A stretch of DNA of 64,000 nucleotides from assembly GCA_000687975.1 (NCBI GenBank), contig JIAB01000001.1:310001-374000 (forward strand). The letters are read 5' to 3'. Origin of the DNA: Lachnospiraceae bacterium AC2031. GTDB taxonomy: Bacteria; Bacillota; Clostridia; Lachnospirales; Lachnospiraceae. This document shows, piece by piece, positions 47,284-55,762 of the stretch. The notes under the pieces were generated by a model that saw only the letters and a list, made by a program, of their open reading frames with translations, ran no database searches and was not told the DNA's origin. The position numbers and the translations under genes were made by a program. Every line of letters begins with the position of its first letter. Position 1 is the first letter of the stretch.

Positions 47284-47970
47284 TTAATTCGAAAGAATAT
47301 ATAACAAATGACGCAGGCCGTCACGAACGGTTCTAAGTTTTGACTTACGTGGGTATGGGCAGCGTCTTAGGTGTACAGGAAGCTGACCGAGTCTTAGTCC
47401 AGCCTTAGAAGCTTGAGCTATCATTTCAGTTGCAAACTCCATGCCTCCAGTTTTAAACTCCAGCTTATCTGCAGCCTCTTTCGTGAGTCCTCTTAGGCCC
47501 GAATGATAATCTTTTATATGATTGTGGAACTTAATTCTACCAAGCAAAGAAAGCACGCTGGCACCTATCTTATGAGAAAAATACATAGCACCAAGAGAGA
47601 TACCGCCAGCAAATCTATTGCCTATTACAACATCGTATCGCCCCTGTTTTAGCAAACGGTATAATCGAACCACGTCATATGCATCATATGTTAGATCACA
47701 GTCGCAGATAACTATATAATCAGCCTCAGCCCTACGTATACCTGTGCGTATAGCGTAGCCATATCCTACTCGTTTAGCAAGAACAGTCTTTGCCCCAGCG
47801 TTTCTAGCTAGTTCGCGCGAATCATCAGTTGATGCATTATCAACCACGATAATCTCACCAACAATCTTATACGCATTAAAAGCATCCTTTAGTTTTTTTA
47901 CACAGATGCCAACTGTATTCTTTTCATTCCTACATGGTAAAACCACCGTAAGATCATACTTTGAACTCAT
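47284..47970 (-). CDS. Family 2 glycosyltransferase (dolichol-phosphate hexose synthase-like)
   Basis: 228 residues. GT-A fold: VVLPCRNEKNTVGICVKKL (about 10-28), VDNASTDDSRELARNAGAKT (about 48-67), and DCDLTYDAYD (about 108, DxD-like metal site). Length and lack of C-terminal membrane spans fit the DPM1-like or Ppm-type catalytic domain, which makes polyprenyl-phosphate sugars; a basic C-terminal region (HLRRCPYPRKSKLRTVRDG) is notable. Upstream of the membrane protein and surface protein genes. Confidence 0.88.
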   Translation of the reverse strand: MSSKYDLTVVLPCRNEKNTVGICVKKLKDAFNAYKIVGEIIVVDNASTDDSRELARNAGAKTVLAKRVGYGYAIRTGIRRAEADYIVICDCDLTYDAYDVVRLYRLLKQGRYDVVIGNRFAGGISLGAMYFSHKIGASVLSLLGRIKFHNHIKDYHSGLRGLTKEAADKLEFKTGGMEFATEMIAQASKAGLRLGQLPVHLRRCPYPRKSKLRTVRDGLRHLLYILSN

Positions 47971-48016
47971 TCTTTAACCTTTCTTAGTAGGATTTCACAT
48001 CATAATCTAATTATTC

Positions 48017-48886
48017 TTATGAGCCACATTCGTAAGCAAGTTTAAGAGCGCCCATAATCCCCTGCTTTCCACCAAGACCAGCAGGCACTATATAGTTATC
48101 GATATCTTCAAGTTCTTTAGTACTGATGTAATCATTTAGATTACTTAGTACTTTTTTACGAATAAGTGGAAACAGCTGCTCCTGTTCCATAACTCCACCA
48201 CCAAGAATTATCTTCTTAGGGCAGATAGTAAGGATGATATTTGTAAGTGCCTGAGCTATATAAAAGCTTTCAAGTTCCCACACTTTTTCATTATCATACA
48301 GTTCCTCAGCAGGTTTGCCCCATCTTGCTTCTATGGAAGGCCCACTAGCCAGTCCTTCAAAACAGTTCTTATGAAATGGACATACACCTTCAAAATCATC
48401 TGACTCATGTCTTGTCAGAAGCATATGACCAAGCTCAGGATGCTGCATACCATGAAGTATCTCACCATTTGTAAGTATGCCGCCACCTATACCTGTTCCA
48501 ATAGTGATATAGAGAGCATCACTTAATCCTTTAGCTGCTCCCCATGTTACCTCGCCCAGAAGAGAACCCGCCACATCTGTATCTATATTCACAGGAACTT
48601 CTAGTTCATCTTTTAGGACGCTGTATATTTCAAGATCCGTCCAGGCAAGCTTAGGTGTCTTTAATATATTTCCATATGTTGGTGATGATTTATCCAAATC
48701 AAGCGGACCAAAACAAGCTATTCCAAGCGCCTCTATATCTTTATCCCTGAAATACTTAATAATCTCAGGTATGGTATCATTCGGAACCGTTGTTGGAATA
48801 GTCATTTCATCAATTATATTGCCGTTTTCATCGCCGACAGCACATATCATCTTTGTGCCGCCTGCTTCTAAAGCTCCGTATAACAT
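48017..48886 (-). CDS. scrK: ROK family sugar kinase, fructokinase type
   Basis: 289 residues. N-terminal GALEAGGTKMICAVGDENGN (about 4-23) phosphate loop, IGTGIGGGILTNGEILHG (about 130), and the zinc-binding segment HPELGHMLLTRH...CPFHKNCFEG (about 150-180) seen in fructokinases of the ScrK/GmuE type. Phosphorylates fructose (possibly mannose) with ATP. No transporter or glycosidase is adjacent, so the supply route is unknown. Transcribed with the flavoprotein upstream (30-bp gap). Confidence 0.88.
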   Translation of the reverse strand: MLYGALEAGGTKMICAVGDENGNIIDEMTIPTTVPNDTIPEIIKYFRDKDIEALGIACFGPLDLDKSSPTYGNILKTPKLAWTDLEIYSVLKDELEVPVNIDTDVAGSLLGEVTWGAAKGLSDALYITIGTGIGGGILTNGEILHGMQHPELGHMLLTRHESDDFEGVCPFHKNCFEGLASGPSIEARWGKPAEELYDNEKVWELESFYIAQALTNIILTICPKKIILGGGVMEQEQLFPLIRKKVLSNLNDYISTKELEDIDNYIVPAGLGGKQGIMGALKLAYECGS

Positions 48887-48916
48887 ATCATTAATCCTTT
48901 ATCCGAAATATTCACA

Positions 48917-50275
48917 TCATTCTGCAGCCAAGTAAGCTGTAGACCATGCTATCTGAAGATTAAAGCCTCCAGTAAGCGCATCACAGTCTATAACCTCTCC
49001 AGCCACACGAAGATTCTTTACCTTCTTAAGCTCCATATTCTGAGGATTTATCTCTTTCACAGAGATACCACCGCCAGTAATTATGGCCTCATCAAAACCT
49101 CTTAGTTTCTTCACCGTTAGAGTAAAATGTTTAAGCACATGCAAGAGCCGTTCTCTTTCCTCAGCTGTTATACTGTTAACCTTCTTCTCAGGTTTTATTC
49201 CACTTCTATCTATTATCACTGGAATCATAAGTCTAGGAAGAAGCTTTCCAAGGCTGTTCTGAAAATCCCGGTTATGATACTCCTCAAAATCACGGAGAAG
49301 TCTTTTATCCAAATCTTCTTCTGAAAGTCCAGGTTTTAAGTCAATCTCCAAGGTTATACCACCGAAACCAAAATCCCCACTCATTTTTGCCTCTTCTTTT
49401 GCAGCAAAGGAACTGATATAAGAAGATGCAGAAAGACAAAGCGGACCACTAACGCCAAAATGAGTAAAGAGCATCTCACCAAGCTCCTCATATAGAACCT
49501 TATCTTTCTTTAGATTATAGGCTGTTTTAGAAGCAACAACCCTAAGAGAAACATTTTTAAGAGAAAGCCCCATCATGTCCTTAACGAACTTTTCTTTGGT
49601 CTCAATAGGAACAAGAGATGTTCTGGCAGGTTCTACTGCTATAAAGGAACTAGAATCAGTAAGCGAAGCATTTATCTTATACATAAAATCATAGCCATCA
49701 CCAGTTGAACCTGTAGCTTCATAGCTACAACCACCAGTTGTAACAACAATGACATCAGCAGACAGATTATACTTACTTGAATTCCTACTCTTTAGGTCAC
49801 GAACAACAACTCCTGTTGCCTTTCTTAGATATTTTTCTTTAGAGTTTGCTTCAGCTTGATATTCTTCAGTAATAATATCTACTACCTCAGCGTTATATAT
49901 GACCTCAATCTTTCTTTTAGCTAGCTGTTCTCTTAACGCTTTTATAATATCCGATGAATGATCTGATTCAGGAAAAACTCTGTTACCACGTTCAGTTTTA
50001 AGTTTCACTCCCCAGCTTTCGAAATCACTCATTACAGCCGACTGGTTGTAAGAATATATAGCACTATAAAGAAACTTAGGATTAGTGACAACATTCTTTA
50101 AGAACGTTTCCTCATCCGAATCATTTGTAACATTACAGCGTCCTTTGCCCGTTATATAGAGTTTCTTTCCAGGACGATCATTCTTTTCTATAAGTGTAAC
50201 GCTATAATGATCTGAGGCTTTGATGGCAGTCATCATACCTGCAGCTCCAGCGCCAATAATTATCATTTTTTTCAT
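48917..50275 (-). CDS. HI0933/YhiN-type FAD-dependent oxidoreductase
   Basis: 452 residues from ATG 50275, preferred over 50281 because of AGGAA spacing. N-terminal FAD-binding motif MIIIGAGAAGMMTAIKASDH (about 4-23) and second glycine-rich segment GKKLYITGKGRCNVTND (about 43), which is characteristic of the HI0933-like family, then VTTGGCSYEATGSTGDGY (about 182) and C-terminal AGEVIDCDALTGGFNLQIAW. The reaction is not established for the family. Divergent from the plus-strand diguanylate cyclase. Confidence 0.9.
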   Translation of the reverse strand: MKKMIIIGAGAAGMMTAIKASDHYSVTLIEKNDRPGKKLYITGKGRCNVTNDSDEETFLKNVVTNPKFLYSAIYSYNQSAVMSDFESWGVKLKTERGNRVFPESDHSSDIIKALREQLAKRKIEVIYNAEVVDIITEEYQAEANSKEKYLRKATGVVVRDLKSRNSSKYNLSADVIVVTTGGCSYEATGSTGDGYDFMYKINASLTDSSSFIAVEPARTSLVPIETKEKFVKDMMGLSLKNVSLRVVASKTAYNLKKDKVLYEELGEMLFTHFGVSGPLCLSASSYISSFAAKEEAKMSGDFGFGGITLEIDLKPGLSEEDLDKRLLRDFEEYHNRDFQNSLGKLLPRLMIPVIIDRSGIKPEKKVNSITAEERERLLHVLKHFTLTVKKLRGFDEAIITGGGISVKEINPQNMELKKVKNLRVAGEVIDCDALTGGFNLQIAWSTAYLAAE

Positions 50276-50379
50276 TATCATTTCCTATGTGAATCGCTTA
50301 CTTTCAACCTATATAAATATACCAAAATCAGAGTATATCTACAATGAAAATGGTGATAAAAAATCACACATGTGTTTTA

Positions 50380-50408
50380 TTGCTAAACAATGGATTTTTT
50401 AGTAAAAT
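50380..50408 (+). promoter_or_regulatory. Promoter of the plus-strand diguanylate cyclase
   Basis: TTGCTA (50380-50385), 17-base spacer, TAAAAT (50403-50408). About 45 bp upstream of the ATG. Confidence 0.6.
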
Positions 50409-50453
50409 AAAGAAGTAGACAAAAGGGGTATTTGTTTATTTTCGGGGTTACAA

Positions 50454-51476
50454 ATGAATCATCTACTTAATCATTCTAGAGCAAAGATCTTTTGCTATGG
50501 CATCGATATATGCTTTCTATGCATCCATATCTTTATGGTTTGTCTTTTTGCGGCCAATAACGTTACCCCAATGATAAAATTCAACATACTTAGTATCATC
50601 TTTTATTTATTCACTCTATTCATGATATATAAAGGTTTTCTCAGATACTTTGTAGTTGGAACTTATCTAGAGGTATTACTCCATATGACTCTTGCGGTAA
50701 TCTATACAGGTTGGGATCATGGTTTCCAGATAACACTTATTGGTATGAATATCCTCACATTCTTTGCAGAATATGTTGGAAGATCTATAAGTAGAAAATA
50801 TGTTCCAGCAATGCCTTTATGCATACTAGGCATGCTTGCATATGTTCACTCATTTATATTATCTAATAAGTTTGGAGCTATCTATCCTCTTCCCAAAAAA
50901 ACATCTGCCGCACTGGAAATCACTTGGGGAGTAATAGTCTTTGTAATCGGAATAGTTTGTTTACAGGGATTCACATTGTTATCGTTCCATTCGGCCAGAC
51001 TACTTTCAAACGCGGCTATCAAAGATAAGCTCACAAATCTTCCAAACAGATACTATGTAGCAAAAAACGAAAAAGACTATCTTAAAGAAAACAGATGGAT
51101 AGCCATCGCCGATATAGATAACTTCAAGAAGATAAACGACACATATGGTCATAACTTTGGAGATTACGTATTACAGACTCTGGCCGATCTGATGCAGACC
51201 AATATTGATGAAACCGAAGTCTGTAGATGGGGAGGCGAAGAATTCCTGATCATAGGGAAAGGCAATGATATCAACAAAGCCTTCGATGTACTAGAAAAGT
51301 TCAGAAAAGAAGTCGAAGAATATTCCTTTGAGAAAGATGAAGCTAAAACAAAACTAACAATCACCATAGGACTTTCTCAATATAGCAAAGGTCTAAGTCT
51401 TAACGAGTGGGTTAATATTGCAGACAAGAAACTATATGCCGGAAAATATAGCGGCAAGAACAAAATAGTTTTATAG
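50454..51476 (+). CDS. Membrane diguanylate cyclase (GGDEF)
   Basis: 340 residues. Five or six hydrophobic spans (residues 12-175) followed by a GGDEF domain (about 185-340). Catalytic sequence: LTNLPNRYYVAKNEKDYL (start of domain), DIDNFKKINDTYGHNFGDYV (about 222) and RWGGEEF (about 261). The I-site position holds IDET rather than RxxD. Only a weak GGGG lies near the ATG at 50454. Monocistronic with a converging terminator at 51488. Synthesises c-di-GMP in response to an unknown, presumably membrane-sensed, cue. Confidence 0.9.
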   Translation: MNHLLNHSRAKIFCYGIDICFLCIHIFMVCLFAANNVTPMIKFNILSIIFYLFTLFMIYKGFLRYFVVGTYLEVLLHMTLAVIYTGWDHGFQITLIGMNILTFFAEYVGRSISRKYVPAMPLCILGMLAYVHSFILSNKFGAIYPLPKKTSAALEITWGVIVFVIGIVCLQGFTLLSFHSARLLSNAAIKDKLTNLPNRYYVAKNEKDYLKENRWIAIADIDNFKKINDTYGHNFGDYVLQTLADLMQTNIDETEVCRWGGEEFLIIGKGNDINKAFDVLEKFRKEVEEYSFEKDEAKTKLTITIGLSQYSKGLSLNEWVNIADKKLYAGKYSGKNKIVL

Positions 51477-51484
51477 CAAAAAAA

Positions 51485-51521
51485 TATGGTGCAGCGGGGA
51501 CGGACCCCGCTGCACCTTTTC
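51485..51521. terminator. Bidirectional terminator; copy 2 of the dispersed palindrome
   Basis: Perfect 12-bp stem ggtgcagcgggg / ccccgctgcacc (51488-51499 with 51505-51516), loop ACGGA, T tracts on both sides. Ends both the diguanylate cyclase (plus) and oadA (minus). Confidence 0.88.
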
Positions 51522-51523
51522 TT

Positions 51524-52930
51524 TTATGCAGGGTATGTTTTATTCTTTGTGTCAGCCTTGGACAGATCTACACCTGTCTGCTGAGCCTCTCTATACTTGA
51601 AGAACTCAGTTGCAACCTGTGGGAACAGAGCATATGAAAGAACATCCTCTTCCTGCTGGCTGTACTGCTTAATCTCTTCGCGAAGCTTATCAAGTTCTGG
51701 CTCAAGATCATCTGCAGGTCTATGTGTGATAGGCTTTGTATCACCAATAGCTTTCTTCTGAACTTCTGGATTAAATGGCTTGATTGTCTGACCATACTTT
51801 CCAGCAAGAAGATCCTTAGATTCCTTAGTGATCATCTTATATCTTTCACCCATCAGTACATTAAGTACAGCCTGTGTACCAACGATCTGTGATGAAGGAG
51901 TAACAAGAGGTGGCTCACCAAAGTCCTTACGAACACGAGGAACTTCTTCAAGAACTTCCTGAAGCTTATCATCCTGCTTAGCTTCCTTAAGCTGTGATAC
52001 AAGGTTTGAAAGCATACCACCTGGTACCTGATAAAGAAGAGTCTTAATGTTAACACCAAGAATCTTTGTGCTCATAAGACCAGACTCAAGGCACTCTTCT
52101 CTATATGGTCTAAAGTACTCAGCTATCTCAGCAAGGAGATTCTGATCAAGACCTGTATCTCTATCTGTACCCTTAAATGTCTCAACCATAACTTCTGTAG
52201 CAGGCTGTGATGTACCAAGAGCAAATGGTGACATAGCTGTATCGATTACATCAACACCAGCTTCAGCAGCCTTAAGATAAGTCATAGAAGCTACACCTGA
52301 TGTGTAATGTGTATGAAGCTGAATTGGAAGACTTGAACCTTCCTTAAGAGCCTTAACAAGTCTCTCTGCCTCATATGGTACAAGAAGACCTGACATATCC
52401 TTGATACAGATTGAGTTAGCACCCATCTCCTCAATACGTCTAGCTGTATCCTTCCAGTAATCAAGTGTATAAGCATCTCCAAGTGTATATGAAAGTGCGA
52501 TCTGAGCATGACCGCCTTCCTTGTTTGTAGCCTTAACTGCAGTCTCAAGATTACGAAGATCATTGAGGCAGTCAAAGATACGAATAATATCAATACCGTT
52601 AGCAATAGACTTCTGAACGAAGTACTCTACTACGTCATCAGCATATGGTCTATAACCAAGGATGTTCTGACCTCTGAAAAGCATCTGAAGCTTTGTATTC
52701 TTGAAGCCATCCTTAAGCTTACGAAGTCTATCCCATGGATCTTCCTTAAGGAATCTAAGGCAGGCATCAAATGTAGCACCACCCCAGCACTCTACTGAGT
52801 GATATCCAACCTGATCCATCTTATCTATAATTGGAAGCATTTCTTCTGTTGGCATACGAGTTGCAATCAGTGACTGATGTGCGTCACGGAGGACTGTCTC
52901 AGTAATGCCAAGCTTCTTAATTTCTGACAT
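51524..52930 (-). CDS. oadA: Oxaloacetate decarboxylase alpha-type carboxyltransferase (no biotin domain)
   Basis: 468 residues. TIM-barrel carboxyltransferase: ITETVLRDAHQSLIATRM (about 9-26, metal and substrate site), ECWGGATFD, CIKDMSGLL (carbamylated lysine, about 173), LHTHYTSGVASM (metal histidines, about 206). Moves carboxyl between oxaloacetate/pyruvate and biotin. The protein ends soon after the barrel and its helical follow-on and has no Met-Lys-Met biotin domain, which is instead the separate gene at 54.3 kb. It is the last gene of the operon and is separated from oadB by the structured element. Confidence 0.93.
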   Translation of the reverse strand: MSEIKKLGITETVLRDAHQSLIATRMPTEEMLPIIDKMDQVGYHSVECWGGATFDACLRFLKEDPWDRLRKLKDGFKNTKLQMLFRGQNILGYRPYADDVVEYFVQKSIANGIDIIRIFDCLNDLRNLETAVKATNKEGGHAQIALSYTLGDAYTLDYWKDTARRIEEMGANSICIKDMSGLLVPYEAERLVKALKEGSSLPIQLHTHYTSGVASMTYLKAAEAGVDVIDTAMSPFALGTSQPATEVMVETFKGTDRDTGLDQNLLAEIAEYFRPYREECLESGLMSTKILGVNIKTLLYQVPGGMLSNLVSQLKEAKQDDKLQEVLEEVPRVRKDFGEPPLVTPSSQIVGTQAVLNVLMGERYKMITKESKDLLAGKYGQTIKPFNPEVQKKAIGDTKPITHRPADDLEPELDKLREEIKQYSQQEEDVLSYALFPQVATEFFKYREAQQTGVDLSKADTKNKTYPA

Positions 52931-52960
52931 TTTTTTATTTCCTTTCTATATCATATTCAC

Positions 52961-53151
52961 ATGCTCGATTTTGAAAATGTTTTTCTCAACTCAGCTCTCG
53001 CACAGTGCGGGTACCCCTAGCGGCCGTCAGCTTGATTTCTTCGAAAACAAGCTTGGACTCGCTAAGCTCTCACTTCGTACAAAGTACTCGTGAATCGCTA
53101 AGCGCCGAGACCCGCAATGGTTTCGAAAAACATTATTCAAAACTCTCGCAT
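52961..53151 (-). other. Structured intergenic element, 191 bp, with imperfect terminal inverted repeats
   Basis: Ends atgctcgattttgaaaatgt (52961 on) and, on the other strand, atgcgagagttttgaataatg (53151 on) form long imperfect inverted repeats. Inside them TGCGGGT (53006-53012) pairs with ACCCGCA (53110-53116), and enclosed hairpins are gcac-a-gtgc, agcttg...caagct (53029-53053) and cac..gtac-aaa-gtac..gtg (53071-53092), flanked by direct repeats tcgctaagc (53059-53067, 53095-53103). GC content is visibly above the surroundings. No reading frame is convincing. Could be a MITE-like element or a folded RNA in the operon mRNA. Confidence 0.7.
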
Positions 53152-53164
53152 CTATACATTCTAA

Positions 53165-54286
53165 TTAGTGGACGTTAAAAATCGCCATGAAGGTACCAGC
53201 AGCAACGGCTGTACCGATAACTCCGGCAACGTTAGGTCCCATAGCATTCATGAGCAGGAAGTTTGTTGGATCATACTCAGCAGCAACCTTCTGCGAAACT
53301 CTGGCAGCCATAGGTACAGCGGAAACTCCGGCTGAACCGATAAGAGGATTAACCTTACCCTTCGTAATCCAGCACATTAGTTTACCGAACAGAACACCCA
53401 TCGTCGTTCCAAGAATAAATGCAATAAGTCCAAGAGCAACGATTTTAAGTGTAGAAACCTGAAGGAATGCTTCAGCACTTGTTGTAGCACCAACTGATGT
53501 ACCAAGCATGATAACAACGATATACATCATTGCATTTGATGCTGTCTCAGTAAGCTGCTTAACAACTCCAGACTCTCTGAAAAGATTTCCAAGCATCAGC
53601 ATACCAATAAGTGGTGCTGTTGTAGGAAGGATCATAACAACCACGAGAGTAACTACGATAGGGAAGATAACCTTCTCAAGCTTAGTTACCTTACGAAGCT
53701 GAGGCATACGGATAAGTCTCTCCTTCTTGGTTGTGAAAAGCTTCATAAATGGTGGCTGAATTACAGGTACAAGTGACATATATGAATATGCTGCAACTGC
53801 GATAGGTCCAAGAAGTGTATCACCCATTCCAAGCTTACCAGCAAGGAAGATTGATGTAGGACCATCGGCACCACCGATGATTGATATAGCTGCTGCTTCT
53901 TTTCCTGTAAAGCCAAATGCTATTGCAAGGAAATAAGCACCATAAATACCGAACTGCGCCGCAGCTCCTAGTATAAAGCTCGGCGGGTAAGCAATTAGCG
54001 GTCCAAAGTCCGTCATTGCGCCAACACCCATGAAAATGAGTGATGGAAGAATACTCCACTCATCCAGTTTATAGAAGTAATGGAGAAGTCCACCCTCTTC
54101 TATAATACCAGGGAACATATTTACCAGAAACATACCAAATGAGATTGGTACCAGCAGGAGTGGCTCGAACCCTTTAGCGATTGCAAGATACATAAAGAAA
54201 AATGCAACTATTATCATTACGTAGTTCTTCCAATCAAGAGTAGCAAATCCTGTCTGACTGGCAAGATTTAATATTATCTCTTTCAT
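53165..54286 (-). CDS. oadB: Sodium-pumping decarboxylase beta subunit
   Basis: 373 residues, at least nine membrane spans. Couples decarboxylation of carboxy-biotin to Na+ export. The functional motif IIGGADGPTSIFLAGKLG (about 137-154, with the sodium-site aspartate) is intact, as is SAGVSAVPMAARVSQKVA (about 321) and NFLLMNAMGPNVAGVIGTAV (about 345). Transcribed 38 bp after the biotin carrier gene and upstream of the structured element and oadA. Confidence 0.95.
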   Translation of the reverse strand: MKEIILNLASQTGFATLDWKNYVMIIVAFFFMYLAIAKGFEPLLLVPISFGMFLVNMFPGIIEEGGLLHYFYKLDEWSILPSLIFMGVGAMTDFGPLIAYPPSFILGAAAQFGIYGAYFLAIAFGFTGKEAAAISIIGGADGPTSIFLAGKLGMGDTLLGPIAVAAYSYMSLVPVIQPPFMKLFTTKKERLIRMPQLRKVTKLEKVIFPIVVTLVVVMILPTTAPLIGMLMLGNLFRESGVVKQLTETASNAMMYIVVIMLGTSVGATTSAEAFLQVSTLKIVALGLIAFILGTTMGVLFGKLMCWITKGKVNPLIGSAGVSAVPMAARVSQKVAAEYDPTNFLLMNAMGPNVAGVIGTAVAAGTFMAIFNVH

Positions 54287-54324
54287 TGTATTTGTTTTCC
54301 TCTCTTAAAGTATAAAGATACAAA

Positions 54325-54705
54325 TTAATCAAGTGTTGCAAGTGTATCGCCTGACTCAACTGAAGCGCCAACAGTTACATCTACAGATGCTACTGTACCA
54401 TCTTCAGGAGCAACGATCTCATTTTCCATCTTCATAGCTTCAAGAACAAGAAGAACATCACCCTTCTTTACAGCCTTACCTACTTCAGTCTTAACTGCAA
54501 GGATCTTTCCAGGCATTGGTGCAGAAACTACTACTGAACCCTGTGAGCCTGAAGCTGCAGGCTTAGCAGCTGGTGCTGCAGGAGCAGGAGCTGCGGCTGG
54601 TGCTGGTGCTGCAGCAGGAGCGCTTGCAGGTGCTGAACCTGCGCCAACTTCTTCAACAGCAACATCATATGTTGTTCCATTTACTGTTATCTTATAATTC
54701 TTCAT
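54325..54705 (-). CDS. Biotin carboxyl carrier protein
   Basis: 126 residues. A short N-terminal region (KITVNGTTYDVAVEEV), an Ala/Pro-rich flexible linker (about 28-55) and a lipoyl/biotinyl domain with the biotin lysine in EAMKMENEIVAPEDG (about 92-106). Serves as the mobile carboxyl carrier between the two carboxyltransferases and the beta pump. Needs biotin ligase encoded elsewhere. Confidence 0.96.
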   Translation of the reverse strand: MKNYKITVNGTTYDVAVEEVGAGSAPASAPAAAPAPAAAPAPAAPAAKPAASGSQGSVVVSAPMPGKILAVKTEVGKAVKKGDVLLVLEAMKMENEIVAPEDGTVASVDVTVGASVESGDTLATLD

Positions 54706-54720
54706 TTTAAATTTCCTCCA

Positions 54721-55749
54721 TTATCTCTTTGCTCTTCTAATTGATCTTACAACCAGCTTATCATTACTTGCTGTATAAGCAGGTCCACGAACTGCACCGC
54801 CTGTAGCACCACTTGTTGCAGCATAAAGTGCTGCAGTGATAACAGCAACAAGCTCACTATCATTCATAAGATCTTCTGAATCATCCGCAGCCGCAGCCTT
54901 CTCAGCTGTCTTAGCACCGCTAGATGCAATAATTCTATCTTCTGTCTTCTTCTTTGCATCTTCATGAGCCTGCTTCTTCTTAGCATTTTCCTTACGGATA
55001 TCAGCATCGAAGAGCATTGGAAGATACTTCAGAAGGCTAATAACAAATGATATGAATATGAGTACGATGAATACGACACCCATACCGATACCAGTATTTA
55101 CACCAGCCTTCTTCATAAGTTCAGTCTTAGTATAAACAGGACTTACTTCACATTCCTCGGCCACATATGGATACTCACCATAATACTTAGCAAGTGCGCT
55201 TTCAAGGAAGCCTTCCATAGATGTCAGATTGAGGTCCGTATCTGTTCCATACATCTGTGTGATGTATGTAGCAACATCCATGTTATACTGCTCAGCCTGA
55301 GTACATAAATCATTGTAAAGTCTTTCTTTATCATATTCATAAGCAGCATTCTTGCTATATGATATCTTTACTTCAACATCTCTATGCTCATACTTACAAT
55401 ACTGTGAGAAAACAACCTTACCATCTGCACCATTTCTTACCTTATATGAACCAGGACCATCATTGAAACGTACAAAATCACCAACATGGTCAGTTGTTTC
55501 AGCAGCCATAAATCCTTTAACAGCTGTCTGAGCAAGATTATTACCCATTTCCAGATAATACTCCTGATCAACCTCAGAAGTCTGATGATACTGATTGATT
55601 ATGGCCTGTGTATAACTCTGCATAGCCATTCCATCTACTTCAAAGTTAAGACCGTCTGGGATAGCAGGTTCTTCTTTTCCACATCCAGTAAGAGAAAGAA
55701 CAAGTGCAAACAGCATCGTAAGCAGGAGCAACTTCTTAATCTTCTTCAT
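54721..55749 (-). CDS. oadG: OadG family gamma subunit with lipoprotein-type N-terminal domain
   Basis: 342 residues, far longer than the usual 80-100 residue gamma. Residues 1-23 form a lipoprotein signal peptide with lipobox LSLTGCG (Cys about 23); residues 24-215 form an extracytoplasmic domain; one span (GMGVVFIVLIFISFVISLLK, about 221-240) is followed by a charged cytoplasmic segment and the tail ending VRSIRRAKR. The span and following part are the OadG-like module, which holds alpha and beta together; the outer domain has no recognised function. 15 bp before the biotin carrier gene. Confidence 0.82.
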   Translation of the reverse strand: MKKIKKLLLLTMLFALVLSLTGCGKEEPAIPDGLNFEVDGMAMQSYTQAIINQYHQTSEVDQEYYLEMGNNLAQTAVKGFMAAETTDHVGDFVRFNDGPGSYKVRNGADGKVVFSQYCKYEHRDVEVKISYSKNAAYEYDKERLYNDLCTQAEQYNMDVATYITQMYGTDTDLNLTSMEGFLESALAKYYGEYPYVAEECEVSPVYTKTELMKKAGVNTGIGMGVVFIVLIFISFVISLLKYLPMLFDADIRKENAKKKQAHEDAKKKTEDRIIASSGAKTAEKAAAADDSEDLMNDSELVAVITAALYAATSGATGGAVRGPAYTASNDKLVVRSIRRAKR

Positions 55750-55762
55750 TAATTACTCCTCC

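Noticed and set aside
52961-53151. tRNA, omega-RNA (HEARO) or group II intron
   Set aside because: No cloverleaf, no adjacent HNH/IscB or reverse transcriptase gene, and length and hairpin pattern do not match these classes as far as I can tell.
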